A DNA stretch of 21,487 nucleotides from an uncultured Coprococcus sp. (GCA_900557435.1 USSH01000009.1:1-21487), one strand, 5' to 3'. Numbered from the stretch's first letter, positions 14,734-21,360 are shown. Notes: generated by a model not told the origin, from the sequence alone. Numbers and translations: made by a program.

Positions 14734-16089
14734 TTACCTCTCGTCTATAGGCACATAAGGCTGTGGCTCCACAAGGCTTGGATAAGCAGGTCTCATGATC
14801 TTGTAGCTGTTGACAAGCTCCTCCATGCGGTGAGCACTCCAGCCAACCACACGTCCGATGGCGAACAGCGGCGTGTACAGCGCGTAAGGGATCTTGAGCA
14901 TCTTGTAGAGAAGGCCGCAGTAATAGTCGATATTTATACATACGCCCTTGTATATCTTGCGTTCCTCGGCGATGACTTCAGGGGCAACTCTTTCGATGAG
15001 TTCGTAGAGTTTGAATTCATCTTTTTCGTGCTTTTCTTCAGCGAGCTTTTCCACATATTCCTTTATGATTATGGCACGTGGGTCTGAGAGTGAGTAGATT
15101 GGCTGTCCCATTCCATACACTATTCCTGATTTGTCAAATGCCTCACCTCTGACAATCTTTCTGATGTATTCTCTGATCTGTGCTTCATCCGTAACGTCCT
15201 CAACATTGTTGTGGATATTCTTCATCATCTCCATCACCTTGAGATCTCCTCCTCCGTTGAGAGGTCCTTTGAGAGAACAGAGGGCAGCCGCAACTGTTGC
15301 ATATGTGTCAGATCCGGATGAGGTCACAACTCTGGTTGTAAATGTGGAGTTACTTCCGCCACCGTGCTCCATATGGAGAACAAGCGCAAGGTCGAGAACC
15401 CTGGCCTCAAGCTGGGTATATGTTCTGTCTGAACGGAGCATACTCAGTATGTTCTCAGCAAATGAGAGCTCTGGGTCAGGCTTGTGTATGTAGCAGCTCT
15501 TGCCCAGTTCGTAATGTCTGTATCCCTGGAATGAATACACGGCAAGACGAGGGAATACGCTTATGATCATAAGGCATTGCTGGAGAACATTGTCTAGAGA
15601 TATATCAGTCTCTGATTTGTCGTATGATCCGAGGGCGAGGATACTCTTCGTCATGTTTGATATGATATCCTTTGTAGGATTCTTCATGATCACATCCTGG
15701 ATAAAATTGTGTGGAAGATCATATGCAAGATTGAGCACCTGCTTAAACTTTGCAAGCTCATCTGCATCGGGAAGTCTGCCAAATAATAGCAGATATGTAC
15801 ATTCCTCGAATCCATATCTGTTTTCGGACATAAATCCGTTTATAAGTTGGCGTATCTCGTATCCTCTATAGTAAAGTTCACCGTCTATTGGTACAAGTTC
15901 GTCGCTGTCCGGCTTATAAGCACGACTTAAAGATATGTTGGTGATTCCTGCGTTGATACCTATACCGTTCAGGTCGCGAAGACCGCGCTTTACACCGTAT
16001 TCTTCGTAGAGGTCATTGTCTATTGAATCGCTCTCTACACACAGTCCCACGCGGGCTTTTGTAAATGAACTAAGATTATTAATTGACAT
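14734..16089 (-). CDS. gltA: citrate synthase homologue with substituted active-site histidines
   Basis: A 451-residue member of the citrate/2-methylcitrate synthase family, full length. Recognisable blocks: YYRGYEIRQL (73-82), LVLHMEHGGGSNSTFTTR (237-254), SDPRA (335-339), the catalytic-type Asp388 in CINIDYYCG and the C-terminal GWSAHRMEEL. Two expected catalytic histidines are absent. The block normally written GPxHGGAN reads GPLNGGGD (Asn278, codon AAC, minus strand 15256-15258), and the one normally GMGHAVY reads GMGQPIY (Gln329, codon CAG, 15103-15105). These match His264 and His305 of E. coli citrate synthase by position in the motifs. The frame is intact and other residues well kept, which argues against plain decay. 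It may have a different reaction or be inactive. AAAGGAG (16097-16103) precedes the ATG. No aconitase or isocitrate dehydrogenase gene is adjacent. Confidence 0.9.
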   Translation of the reverse strand: MSINNLSSFTKARVGLCVESDSIDNDLYEEYGVKRGLRDLNGIGINAGITNISLSRAYKPDSDELVPIDGELYYRGYEIRQLINGFMSENRYGFEECTYLLLFGRLPDADELAKFKQVLNLAYDLPHNFIQDVIMKNPTKDIISNMTKSILALGSYDKSETDISLDNVLQQCLMIISVFPRLAVYSFQGYRHYELGKSCYIHKPDPELSFAENILSMLRSDRTYTQLEARVLDLALVLHMEHGGGSNSTFTTRVVTSSGSDTYATVAAALCSLKGPLNGGGDLKVMEMMKNIHNNVEDVTDEAQIREYIRKIVRGEAFDKSGIVYGMGQPIYSLSDPRAIIIKEYVEKLAEEKHEKDEFKLYELIERVAPEVIAEERKIYKGVCINIDYYCGLLYKMLKIPYALYTPLFAIGRVVGWSAHRMEELVNSYKIMRPAYPSLVEPQPYVPIDER

Positions 16090-16105
16090 AAAAATGCTCC
16101 TTTCG

Positions 16106-16117
16106 AGTAAGCTTACT
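16106..16117. promoter_or_regulatory. 12-bp palindrome at the predicted citrate synthase start site
   Basis: AGTAAGCTTACT is a perfect palindrome lying between the predicted -10 (16122-16127) and the ribosome site (16097-16103) of the citrate synthase gene, over the expected transcription start (about 16115). Candidate repressor operator. Confidence 0.4.
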
Positions 16118-16121
16118 GTAA

Positions 16122-16150
16122 ATTATCGCACTTATTTGCTTCTATTGCAA
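16122..16150 (-). promoter_or_regulatory. predicted promoter of the citrate synthase gene
   Basis: On the minus strand TTGCAA (16145-16150) and GATAAT (16122-16127) are 17 bp apart. The -35 falls on the junction between two 20-bp tandem repeats. The leader would be about 25 bases. Confidence 0.55.
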
Positions 16151-16169
16151 CTTATTTGCTGTCATTGCA
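16130..16169. repeat. two 20-bp tandem repeats in the citrate synthase promoter
   Basis: Units 16130-16149 and 16150-16169 share 17 of 20 bases: both begin ACTTATTTGCT and end ATTGCA. The period is about two helical turns, so a protein could bind both copies on one face. The repeats lie in the shared region of two divergent promoters. Confidence 0.75.
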
Positions 16170-16180
16170 ATGTGAAATGA

Positions 16181-16209
16181 TTGTATGCATGGAAATTATT
16201 ATGTATAAT
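16181..16209 (+). promoter_or_regulatory. predicted promoter of the basic membrane protein gene
   Basis: TTGTAT (16181-16186) and consensus TATAAT (16204-16209), 17 bp apart. Start near 16216, which leaves no leader for the ATG at 16220 and supports the downstream TTG start at 16259. Confidence 0.6.
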
Positions 16210-16258
16210 GGATAAATAAATGTGTTGCGGTACGTGGGAGCCGCGGAGGAGGCATAAA

Positions 16259-17218
16259 TTGGCAGATAAAGAAAGTAAAGCTGATAATAGTAAAGTGCGT
16301 GATAAAGAAGTGCGAGACAGCAAAGTACGTGATAAAGAAGTGCGTGATAGAGAAATACGTGTGGATAGATCGACAATGAACAGATCAGATACAACAGGAA
16401 ACAGACAGCGTAGCCGATCGGCGAGCTCAAGACCTCAAAGCGCAACTGCTGTTCAGAGAACAAGAACCAGTACTGGAAGACCGCTGGACAAGGAGAAGAC
16501 ACGGGGAGAACATCCTGCGAAGGGCACACAGAGCAGGACGGTGCGCCCGTCCAATGCGGTCCATTCATCCGGTGCGAAGAGTAATAGTGGTGTCAAAAGG
16601 AGTGATTCAAAGACTCATTCAAAGACTCCGGCAAAGACTTATAAAAAAACCAATAAAAAGAAAAACAATGTAAGATTAAACCCTAAGACAGTTATTCCGG
16701 CAGCGATCATATTGGGAATCCTCCTGGCCTTGGTGATGACGCTTATAATGAGAGCAAGCTTGCTCAAAGTTCATCAGATTTCACAGGATTACAATATGGG
16801 CGATACATTTGATATAAAGAACTTTTTTGAAGCGTCAAGTGTAGATACTTATATTGAGTGCGACTCAGATGATTTTGCACCAGATAAGCTGGGAAAGTAT
16901 AAAGTGAAGTTCACAGTCAGAAGAGGAAAGCTCTCCAGTACGAGAACAGCAAAGATAAATGTGGTGGATGAGGTTAATCCGTACATATCTGGTCCGGATG
17001 AAATAGAAGTTAAGGTGGGACAGGATATAAACTGGAGTGACTATTATACTGTTACAGATTCTGACCCTGATATTCAGAGCAAGCTCACTTCGGTGAATGA
17101 CGTGGACACAGGAAAGGCAAGAGCTGTAAATGCGACACTGACGGTCGCAGATTGGGCAGGCAATACTGCATCAAAGAACATAACCGTAGTGGTTACTGAT
17201 GGAGACGTTGCTAATTAA
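16259..17218 (+). CDS. single-pass membrane protein with basic disordered N-terminus and extracellular Ig-like domain
   Basis: A 319-residue protein of no known specific function. I choose the TTG start at 16259 because a very strong ribosome site GGAGGAGG (16245-16252) lies six bases before it; the ATG at 16220 lacks one and lies almost at the predicted transcript start. Residues 1-140 are low-complexity, rich in Lys, Arg, Ser, Thr, Asp, with a 10-residue repeat SKVRDKEVRD (residues 11-30). A membrane segment follows at about 147-168 (VIPAAIILGILLALVMTLIM). The remainder, about 150 residues, is outside and ends in a beta-rich Ig-like domain (about 240-315: NPYISGPDEIEVKVGQD, TVADWAGNTASKNITVVV), similar to DUF5011/bacterial Ig-like surface modules. 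It ends at a large bidirectional terminator. Inferred role: envelope-associated; the basic inner tail might bind acidic polymers or membrane. Confidence 0.75.
   Translation: MADKESKADNSKVRDKEVRDSKVRDKEVRDREIRVDRSTMNRSDTTGNRQRSRSASSRPQSATAVQRTRTSTGRPLDKEKTRGEHPAKGTQSRTVRPSNAVHSSGAKSNSGVKRSDSKTHSKTPAKTYKKTNKKKNNVRLNPKTVIPAAIILGILLALVMTLIMRASLLKVHQISQDYNMGDTFDIKNFFEASSVDTYIECDSDDFAPDKLGKYKVKFTVRRGKLSSTRTAKINVVDEVNPYISGPDEIEVKVGQDINWSDYYTVTDSDPDIQSKLTSVNDVDTGKARAVNATLTVADWAGNTASKNITVVVTDGDVAN
16289..16366 (+). repeat. 30-bp tandem repeat encoding SKVRDKEVRD
   Basis: Two 30-bp units (16289-16318, 16319-16348) encode identical decapeptides with a few silent changes, followed by a diverged partial copy (16349-16366, REIRVD). 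Each unit is itself a doubled KxxVRD motif. Confidence 0.8.
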
Positions 17219-17222
17219 ATAC

Positions 17223-17299
17223 AAAAAGTGCATTGCACATCTGTTTCGGGTATATTGGGATTATCCCAAATGCCGTATAGATGTGCAATGCACTTTTTT
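17223..17299. terminator. large bidirectional terminator with nested hairpin
   Basis: A perfect 20-bp inverted repeat (17223-17242 with 17279-17298), with A-run at one end and T-run at the other, serves both converging genes. The 36-base loop contains a second hairpin TTGGGA-TTA-TCCCAA. Confidence 0.93.
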
Positions 17300-17328
17300 A
17301 TGCTTTTATATTTCTTGTTGTTCTGTAT

Positions 17329-18603
17329 TTATGAAAGAGGCGGCTTTTTGAGCTCATCGTCAAGCTCAGAATTGTCGACCACAGTTGTTTTGGTTTTCTT
17401 GACCTTATCTTTTTTCTTACTTTTGGTTCTTTTGCGAATATTCTTGAAGAGCGATACGATAAGTAAGAGTATGACACCGACGCTTATCAAAACGACGGAG
17501 AGTCCATATCTGTCAAGTATCATGTCTATAAAGTTGTAACTGGACTTTTCCCATAATCCATCAGCTTCGAGATCCTGTTGAACCTTCGTGAGACAATATT
17601 CCGTGCCGTTGCAGGATGGAATTCCAGGGACTCTGCCTGGGATGGCAGTCAGGTTAGAAGCCTGCGAATCCGTAATGTTGAAGTACTTGTATGACAGTGC
17701 CTCTTTGCCGGTGGTAGTAACAGGATCGTCAAGACCAAGGTTTATGAGATACCATTCCCCACCGAGATATACTGCATTCCATGCACAGTTGTTGATGTAG
17801 TTCTCATCTTTTAATTTCTTCTGCGTTTCTGCTGAATCATCGAGAAGATCAGAATTCTGTCCCTCAATATATATGCAAGGTACATCGATATAATCCATTA
17901 TAGCTTTGAATGCTTTGGCGTAGCCGTATGTAACTGCTTTCAGGTATTGCGAACTGAAAACACCGTCTGCTGTGTATGCATATATGTTATCATTGTTCTT
18001 GCTTGTGATATTGTCTGCATAATAGACTTTGTTGATGATGGCGTTGTGGATCAGATATACCTTTTCATAATCCTTTGCGTTTTCACTTAGTGTAGCTGCG
18101 TAAGTTTTTACTGCAAGGTCGAAATTGTTGACATACACCATTCGCGAGTCGCCATTGGCATACAGTGAATAACATTCAACTGTCAGCAACTGGAATTTTA
18201 ATTCTCCGGATGAAGATGCCTTACATTCGTAGTTGTCAGACATCCAAAAATATTCCGGATGATCGGCCAAAACCGCGTTCATAACCTGGCGAAGACCATC
18301 GTTGCCGATAACTTCCCAGTCTTTATTGCTTATCGACAGTGTAAATGCTGTGTAATACCCACCATCCTGATATTGTGCGGTCTGGTTTGACGAGTTAAAT
18401 GCAGCAGCGGCTTCGTTGATCTGATTATATACAGTTCTGTATGCGCTGTTGTCAAACTGATCATAATAATAAGTCTTGCCGTTTATCTTGCCAGATCCAG
18501 AGCTGTCATTTGTCGTATCTCCCTTATCAGCAGCGTATGCTGTATTGACAAATGGCAGAATCATGATGAGGGTGAGCAGAAATGCTACTAACTTCTTTTT
18601 CAT
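17329..18603 (-). CDS. membrane-anchored transglutaminase-like protein lacking the catalytic triad
   Basis: A 424-residue exported protein. I take ATG 18603 as start: AAGGAG lies 13 bases upstream, whereas an upstream in-frame GTG (18615) sits only one base after it. A signal peptide (MKKKLVAFLLTLIMILPFVNTAYA) is followed by an extracellular part and a C-terminal membrane helix (about 369-387) with a basic cytoplasmic tail (RKRTKSKKKDKVKK). Residues about 170-300 are a transglutaminase-like domain: YLIHNAIINKVYYA, YLKAVTYGYAKAFKAIM, CIYIEG, NNCAWNAVYLGGEWYLINLGLDDP. In catalytic members these blocks read VCxGYAxAF, HAWN and WYxVDxTWDDP. Here the triad positions are Thr225, Cys273 and Asn288, so all three are changed (codons ACA, TGT, AAC). 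It is probably non-enzymatic, perhaps binding wall peptides. Leader has an 8-bp hairpin (18628-18662). Confidence 0.88.
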   Translation of the reverse strand: MKKKLVAFLLTLIMILPFVNTAYAADKGDTTNDSSGSGKINGKTYYYDQFDNSAYRTVYNQINEAAAAFNSSNQTAQYQDGGYYTAFTLSISNKDWEVIGNDGLRQVMNAVLADHPEYFWMSDNYECKASSSGELKFQLLTVECYSLYANGDSRMVYVNNFDLAVKTYAATLSENAKDYEKVYLIHNAIINKVYYADNITSKNNDNIYAYTADGVFSSQYLKAVTYGYAKAFKAIMDYIDVPCIYIEGQNSDLLDDSAETQKKLKDENYINNCAWNAVYLGGEWYLINLGLDDPVTTTGKEALSYKYFNITDSQASNLTAIPGRVPGIPSCNGTEYCLTKVQQDLEADGLWEKSSYNFIDMILDRYGLSVVLISVGVILLLIVSLFKNIRKRTKSKKKDKVKKTKTTVVDNSELDDELKKPPLS

Positions 18604-18627
18604 AACTGGAAACACACTCCTTCTTTT

Positions 18628-18662
18628 TATTGAGGAAATCCCTTAATATACTTCCCTCAATA
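18628..18662 (-). promoter_or_regulatory. hairpin in the leader of the anchored transglutaminase-like gene
   Basis: TATTGAGG (18628-18635) and CCTCAATA (18655-18662) form an 8-bp inverted repeat with a 19-base spacer, just upstream of the ribosome site. It could be an operator or an RNA hairpin. Further upstream is a 9-bp tandem repeat GGTTAATTA (18700-18717). Confidence 0.35.
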
Positions 18663-18751
18663 ATATCACATTATGACAGTTATTACCAGTTAGAAACTTG
18701 GTTAATTAGGTTAATTAGGTGAAACTGATAGATTTTTAGACTAGGCACGTG

Positions 18752-18757
18752 TATAAT
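18752..18757 (+). promoter_or_regulatory. -10 element of the 58-residue protein gene
   Basis: Consensus TATAAT directly preceded by the palindrome CACGTG (18746-18751). No good -35 is visible at 16-18 bp, which suggests help from a regulator or an alternative contact. Confidence 0.4.
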
Positions 18758-18831
18758 AAAAATACTTTTGCGGATAACATGAGAAAAGTGCTTTTGAGAG
18801 CAATTTTCATAGAAGATTAAGGAGGATTGAG

Positions 18832-19008
18832 ATGGCTTCCAGTTGTGATATGTGTGCTCATTATGTATATGATGAAGAAGATGATTTCTCTGAGTGCCTG
18901 GTGAATATGGATGAGGATGACTTTGCCAGATTTATAGCCAGAGGATATGATAACTGTCCTTATTTTCAGTTGGATGATGAGTATAGGATAGTGAGACATC
19001 AGATGTGA
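18832..19008 (+). CDS. 58-residue four-cysteine protein (DUF6472-like)
   Basis: A small acidic protein beginning MASSCDMCAHYVYDEEDD and ending DDEYRIVRHQM. GGAGGA (18822-18827) lies four bases before ATG 18832, and a strong terminator follows, so it is very likely a real gene transcribed alone. It matches in pattern a small conserved family of Lachnospiraceae that I remember as DUF6472: CDxCAxYVYDE, then CxVNxDEDxxARF, then NCPYF, then DEYxIVRxQM. Cys5, Cys8, Cys22 and Cys42 could make a zinc or other metal site. No signal peptide or membrane segment, so cytoplasmic. Function is unknown; family name is from memory. Confidence 0.88.
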   Translation: MASSCDMCAHYVYDEEDDFSECLVNMDEDDFARFIARGYDNCPYFQLDDEYRIVRHQM

Positions 19009-19032
19009 TGTTATATAATTCAGAAGTGAGAT

Positions 19033-19080
19033 ACCCCGGAATGTGAACAGTGATTTTCTGTGTACATTCCGGGGTGTTTT
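19033..19080 (+). terminator. intrinsic terminator of the 58-residue protein gene
   Basis: A GC-rich 12-bp perfect stem ACCCCGGAATGT/ACATTCCGGGGT (19033-19044 with 19064-19075), with an inner ACAG/CTGT pair in the loop, is followed by GTTTTA. Confidence 0.88.
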
Positions 19081-19101
19081 ATGTTCGGGGTGTTTTATGT
19101 T
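19070..19101 (+). repeat. 16-bp perfect tandem duplication of the terminator tail
   Basis: CGGGGTGTTTTATGTT occurs twice without a gap (19070-19085 and 19086-19101), copying the end of the terminator stem and its T-run. Confidence 0.9.
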
Positions 19102-19117
19102 GATTGCATAGCTGCTG

Positions 19118-20992
19118 TTATCGGTCAAATGATTCAGCCAGTTCTGTGAGATATATGTATCTGTCCAGTAGGTGTTCAAGCTCTTCCTCAAGCTTTGCCT
19201 TTTTTTCAGTCAGCTCGTTCAGTTTGACGAAGTCTGACACGGAGCTGTTGATGTCTGTCTCTGTCTGGGCGATTTCCGCCTCCTTTGCGGCAATATCATC
19301 CTCTATGGTGTCATATTCCCGCTGTTCGTTGAACGAGAATTTTTTCTTGGCTGCCGGTTCTCGCCCCTTCTTTTTGTTTTGATCCGTTGCTGCTGGATCA
19401 CCATCAAAGCTCATGGTTACCTGAGCCTTTGACGAAGATGCCCTTGGTGCGGAAGGTGATCTCGCCATATCGTTTGTGGTGCCTGCGGCACTGTTGGCAA
19501 ATGATCCGTGGGTTATATAGTAGTCGGTGTATCCGCCCTCAAACTGCGAGATCGCACCCTTTCCGTCAAATACCAGAAGCTTGCGTATAACCCTGTCCAG
19601 AAAGTATCTGTCGTGGGATACAACTATGAGTATGCCCTGGAAAGAGTCAAGGTAATCTTCAAGTATACATAGCGTTGATATATCCAGATCGTTTGTGGGC
19701 TCATCCAGGATGAGTACATTTGGTGATGATACAAGGACTTTCAGAAGGTAGAGCCTTCTCTTTTCGCCTCCTGATAGTTTTTCTATGCGCTGGTGCTGCA
19801 GCGTTCCGTCGAACAGAAAACGTTCACACATGGTTGATGCAGACATGAGTCCTTCGGTTGTCTGTATATATTCGGCGGTTTCTTTGACATAGTCCAGTAC
19901 CTTCATATTGGGATCAAGTGATTCGTTTTCCTGAGAGAAATATCCAATACGGACAGTTTCGCCTATGTCTATATATCCTTTGTCAGGCTTGATGTTGCCT
20001 GTTATAAGTTTCATAAGCGTGGTTTTGCCGCATCCGTTAGGTCCGACGACTCCAATTCTGTCGGTGCGAAGGAAGTTGTATGAGAAATCCTGTATAATGG
20101 GATCTTCGCGTCCGGGCCAGGTCTTGGATATATTGTTTATCTCGATGGTTTTGTTGCCCAGTCTGCTGGCGATGGAACTCATGGTGACGGACTGAGTTTC
20201 TTTTATGAGCTCCTCACTTGCGAGCTTTTCGTATCTCTGTATATGTGCTTTCTGTTTGGTGCTCCTGGCACGGGCACCTCTCTGCATCCATGCAATCTCT
20301 TTTCTTAGGATGTTCTGATGCTTGTTCTGGGTTGCAAGGGCGATATTTTCCCGCTCGGCTTTGAGCATGAGGTAACCTTCGTAGTTAGCGTTGTAGCTGT
20401 AAGTTTTGCCCTTGTCTATCTCGACTATCCGGTTGCATACCTTGTCCAGAAAATATCTGTCGTGAGTGACCATCACAAGCGCACCTTTGTAGTTGTTCAG
20501 GTATTCCTCCAGATATTCTGTCATGTCGTTGTCCAGGTGGTTTGTAGGCTCGTCAAGTACCAATATGTCACAGCTTGAGAGCAGTGCAGCGGCTAGGGCG
20601 ACCTTTTTGCGCTGACCGCCGGAGAGTGTGTTTACCATGAGACTTGTATCGTCAAATCCAAGTCTGTGGAGAAATGCCTTGGCATCTCCCTCTATGCTCC
20701 ATTGGTTTTCCTCGTTAGAGTTGGCGGTTATGACGTAGTCGTAGATGCTCACGGCTTCGGTGAAATCCGGAGTCTGTGGAAGGTATCTGAGGACCACATT
20801 GTTTCCTTTGGACAGTTGTCCTGAATCACAGGTGTCGATCCCTGCGATTATCTTGAGCAGTGTTGACTTTCCGGTTCCGTTTACTCCGATGATACCGATC
20901 TTCTCCTTTGAGTTTATGGAGAAGTCTGCGTTGTCAAATAGGACTTTGTCTGTATATGATTTTGAAAAATTTTTTATGGTTAATAAATTCAT
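19118..20992 (-). CDS. uup: ABC-F family ATPase, Uup-like
   Basis: A 624-residue soluble protein with two ATP-binding cassettes and no membrane segments. Cassette 1: Walker A GVNGTGKS (36-43), signature LSGGQ (123-127), Walker B ILVLDEPTNHLD with Glu148. Cassette 2: Walker A GPNGCGKT (317-324), signature LSGGE (406-410), Walker B VLILDEPTNDLD with Glu431. The linker with WMQRGARARSTKQKAHIQRYEKL-type residues (235-257) is the tRNA-interacting motif of Uup-like members. A low-complexity stretch (about 505-560) leads to a C-terminal coiled coil (about 565-620). Such proteins act on the ribosome to relieve stalling or aid assembly; drug resistance is possible but not indicated. The ATG has no close ribosome site; AAAGGAT lies 21 bases upstream beyond a small hairpin. 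Confidence 0.95.
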   Translation of the reverse strand: MNLLTIKNFSKSYTDKVLFDNADFSINSKEKIGIIGVNGTGKSTLLKIIAGIDTCDSGQLSKGNNVVLRYLPQTPDFTEAVSIYDYVITANSNEENQWSIEGDAKAFLHRLGFDDTSLMVNTLSGGQRKKVALAAALLSSCDILVLDEPTNHLDNDMTEYLEEYLNNYKGALVMVTHDRYFLDKVCNRIVEIDKGKTYSYNANYEGYLMLKAERENIALATQNKHQNILRKEIAWMQRGARARSTKQKAHIQRYEKLASEELIKETQSVTMSSIASRLGNKTIEINNISKTWPGREDPIIQDFSYNFLRTDRIGVVGPNGCGKTTLMKLITGNIKPDKGYIDIGETVRIGYFSQENESLDPNMKVLDYVKETAEYIQTTEGLMSASTMCERFLFDGTLQHQRIEKLSGGEKRRLYLLKVLVSSPNVLILDEPTNDLDISTLCILEDYLDSFQGILIVVSHDRYFLDRVIRKLLVFDGKGAISQFEGGYTDYYITHGSFANSAAGTTNDMARSPSAPRASSSKAQVTMSFDGDPAATDQNKKKGREPAAKKKFSFNEQREYDTIEDDIAAKEAEIAQTETDINSSVSDFVKLNELTEKKAKLEEELEHLLDRYIYLTELAESFDR

Positions 20993-20999
20993 GATGCTG

Positions 21000-21020
21000 C
21001 CGGTGTCCCGGTTATCCTTT
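21000..21020 (-). promoter_or_regulatory. distant ribosome site and hairpin before uup
   Basis: In the uup mRNA, AAAGGAT (21014-21020) is followed by CCGG-GACA-CCGG (21000-21011) and then the ATG at 20992. If the 12-base hairpin folds, the effective distance from ribosome site to ATG becomes about 9 bases. Confidence 0.35.
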
Positions 21021-21043
21021 CGTCAGAATATAAAAATGTCATA

Positions 21044-21082
21044 TGTGTAGATCAGTATATTCTCTACACACAATATTGTAAA
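21044..21082 (-). promoter_or_regulatory. predicted uup promoter with dyad over the -10
   Basis: On the minus strand TTTACA (21077-21082) and TATACT (21054-21059) are 17 bp apart. An 8-bp perfect inverted repeat TGTGTAGA-N11-TCTACACA (21044-21051, 21063-21070) encloses the -10, as a repressor operator would. Confidence 0.6.
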
Positions 21083-21331
21083 TGCGTGGAAATGTAACGT
21101 CAATAAGCATATTGTATATTGAACGGCCGTAAAATGACATGTTTCGGGCAAAAAAATTACTTGAAAATTAAACAAAAATTTGTTGAAGGTTGTTTTGACG
21201 GAGAGGGATATTTGTAAAAAAATATTCTGCAAATTAGGCAATATGCCCAAAAAGAAAGCGAAATCATATATTTTGCTTAAGAAAAACAAGAAAAAAGCAC
21301 AAAAGGCTTTACAATTTCTTGATTTTGTAAT

Positions 21332-21360
21332 TTGCAAAAAAATTCAGAAAGTAGTATAAA
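21332..21360 (+). promoter_or_regulatory. predicted promoter of the HPr-like gene
   Basis: TTGCAA (21332-21337) and TATAAA (21355-21360), 17 bp apart, 43 bp before the ATG. I see no clear cre site. Confidence 0.5.

Noticed and set aside
21140..21350. Replication origin or riboswitch in the AT-rich region
   Set aside because: No DnaA-box cluster or recognisable conserved RNA structure; only A/T runs and short inverted repeats.
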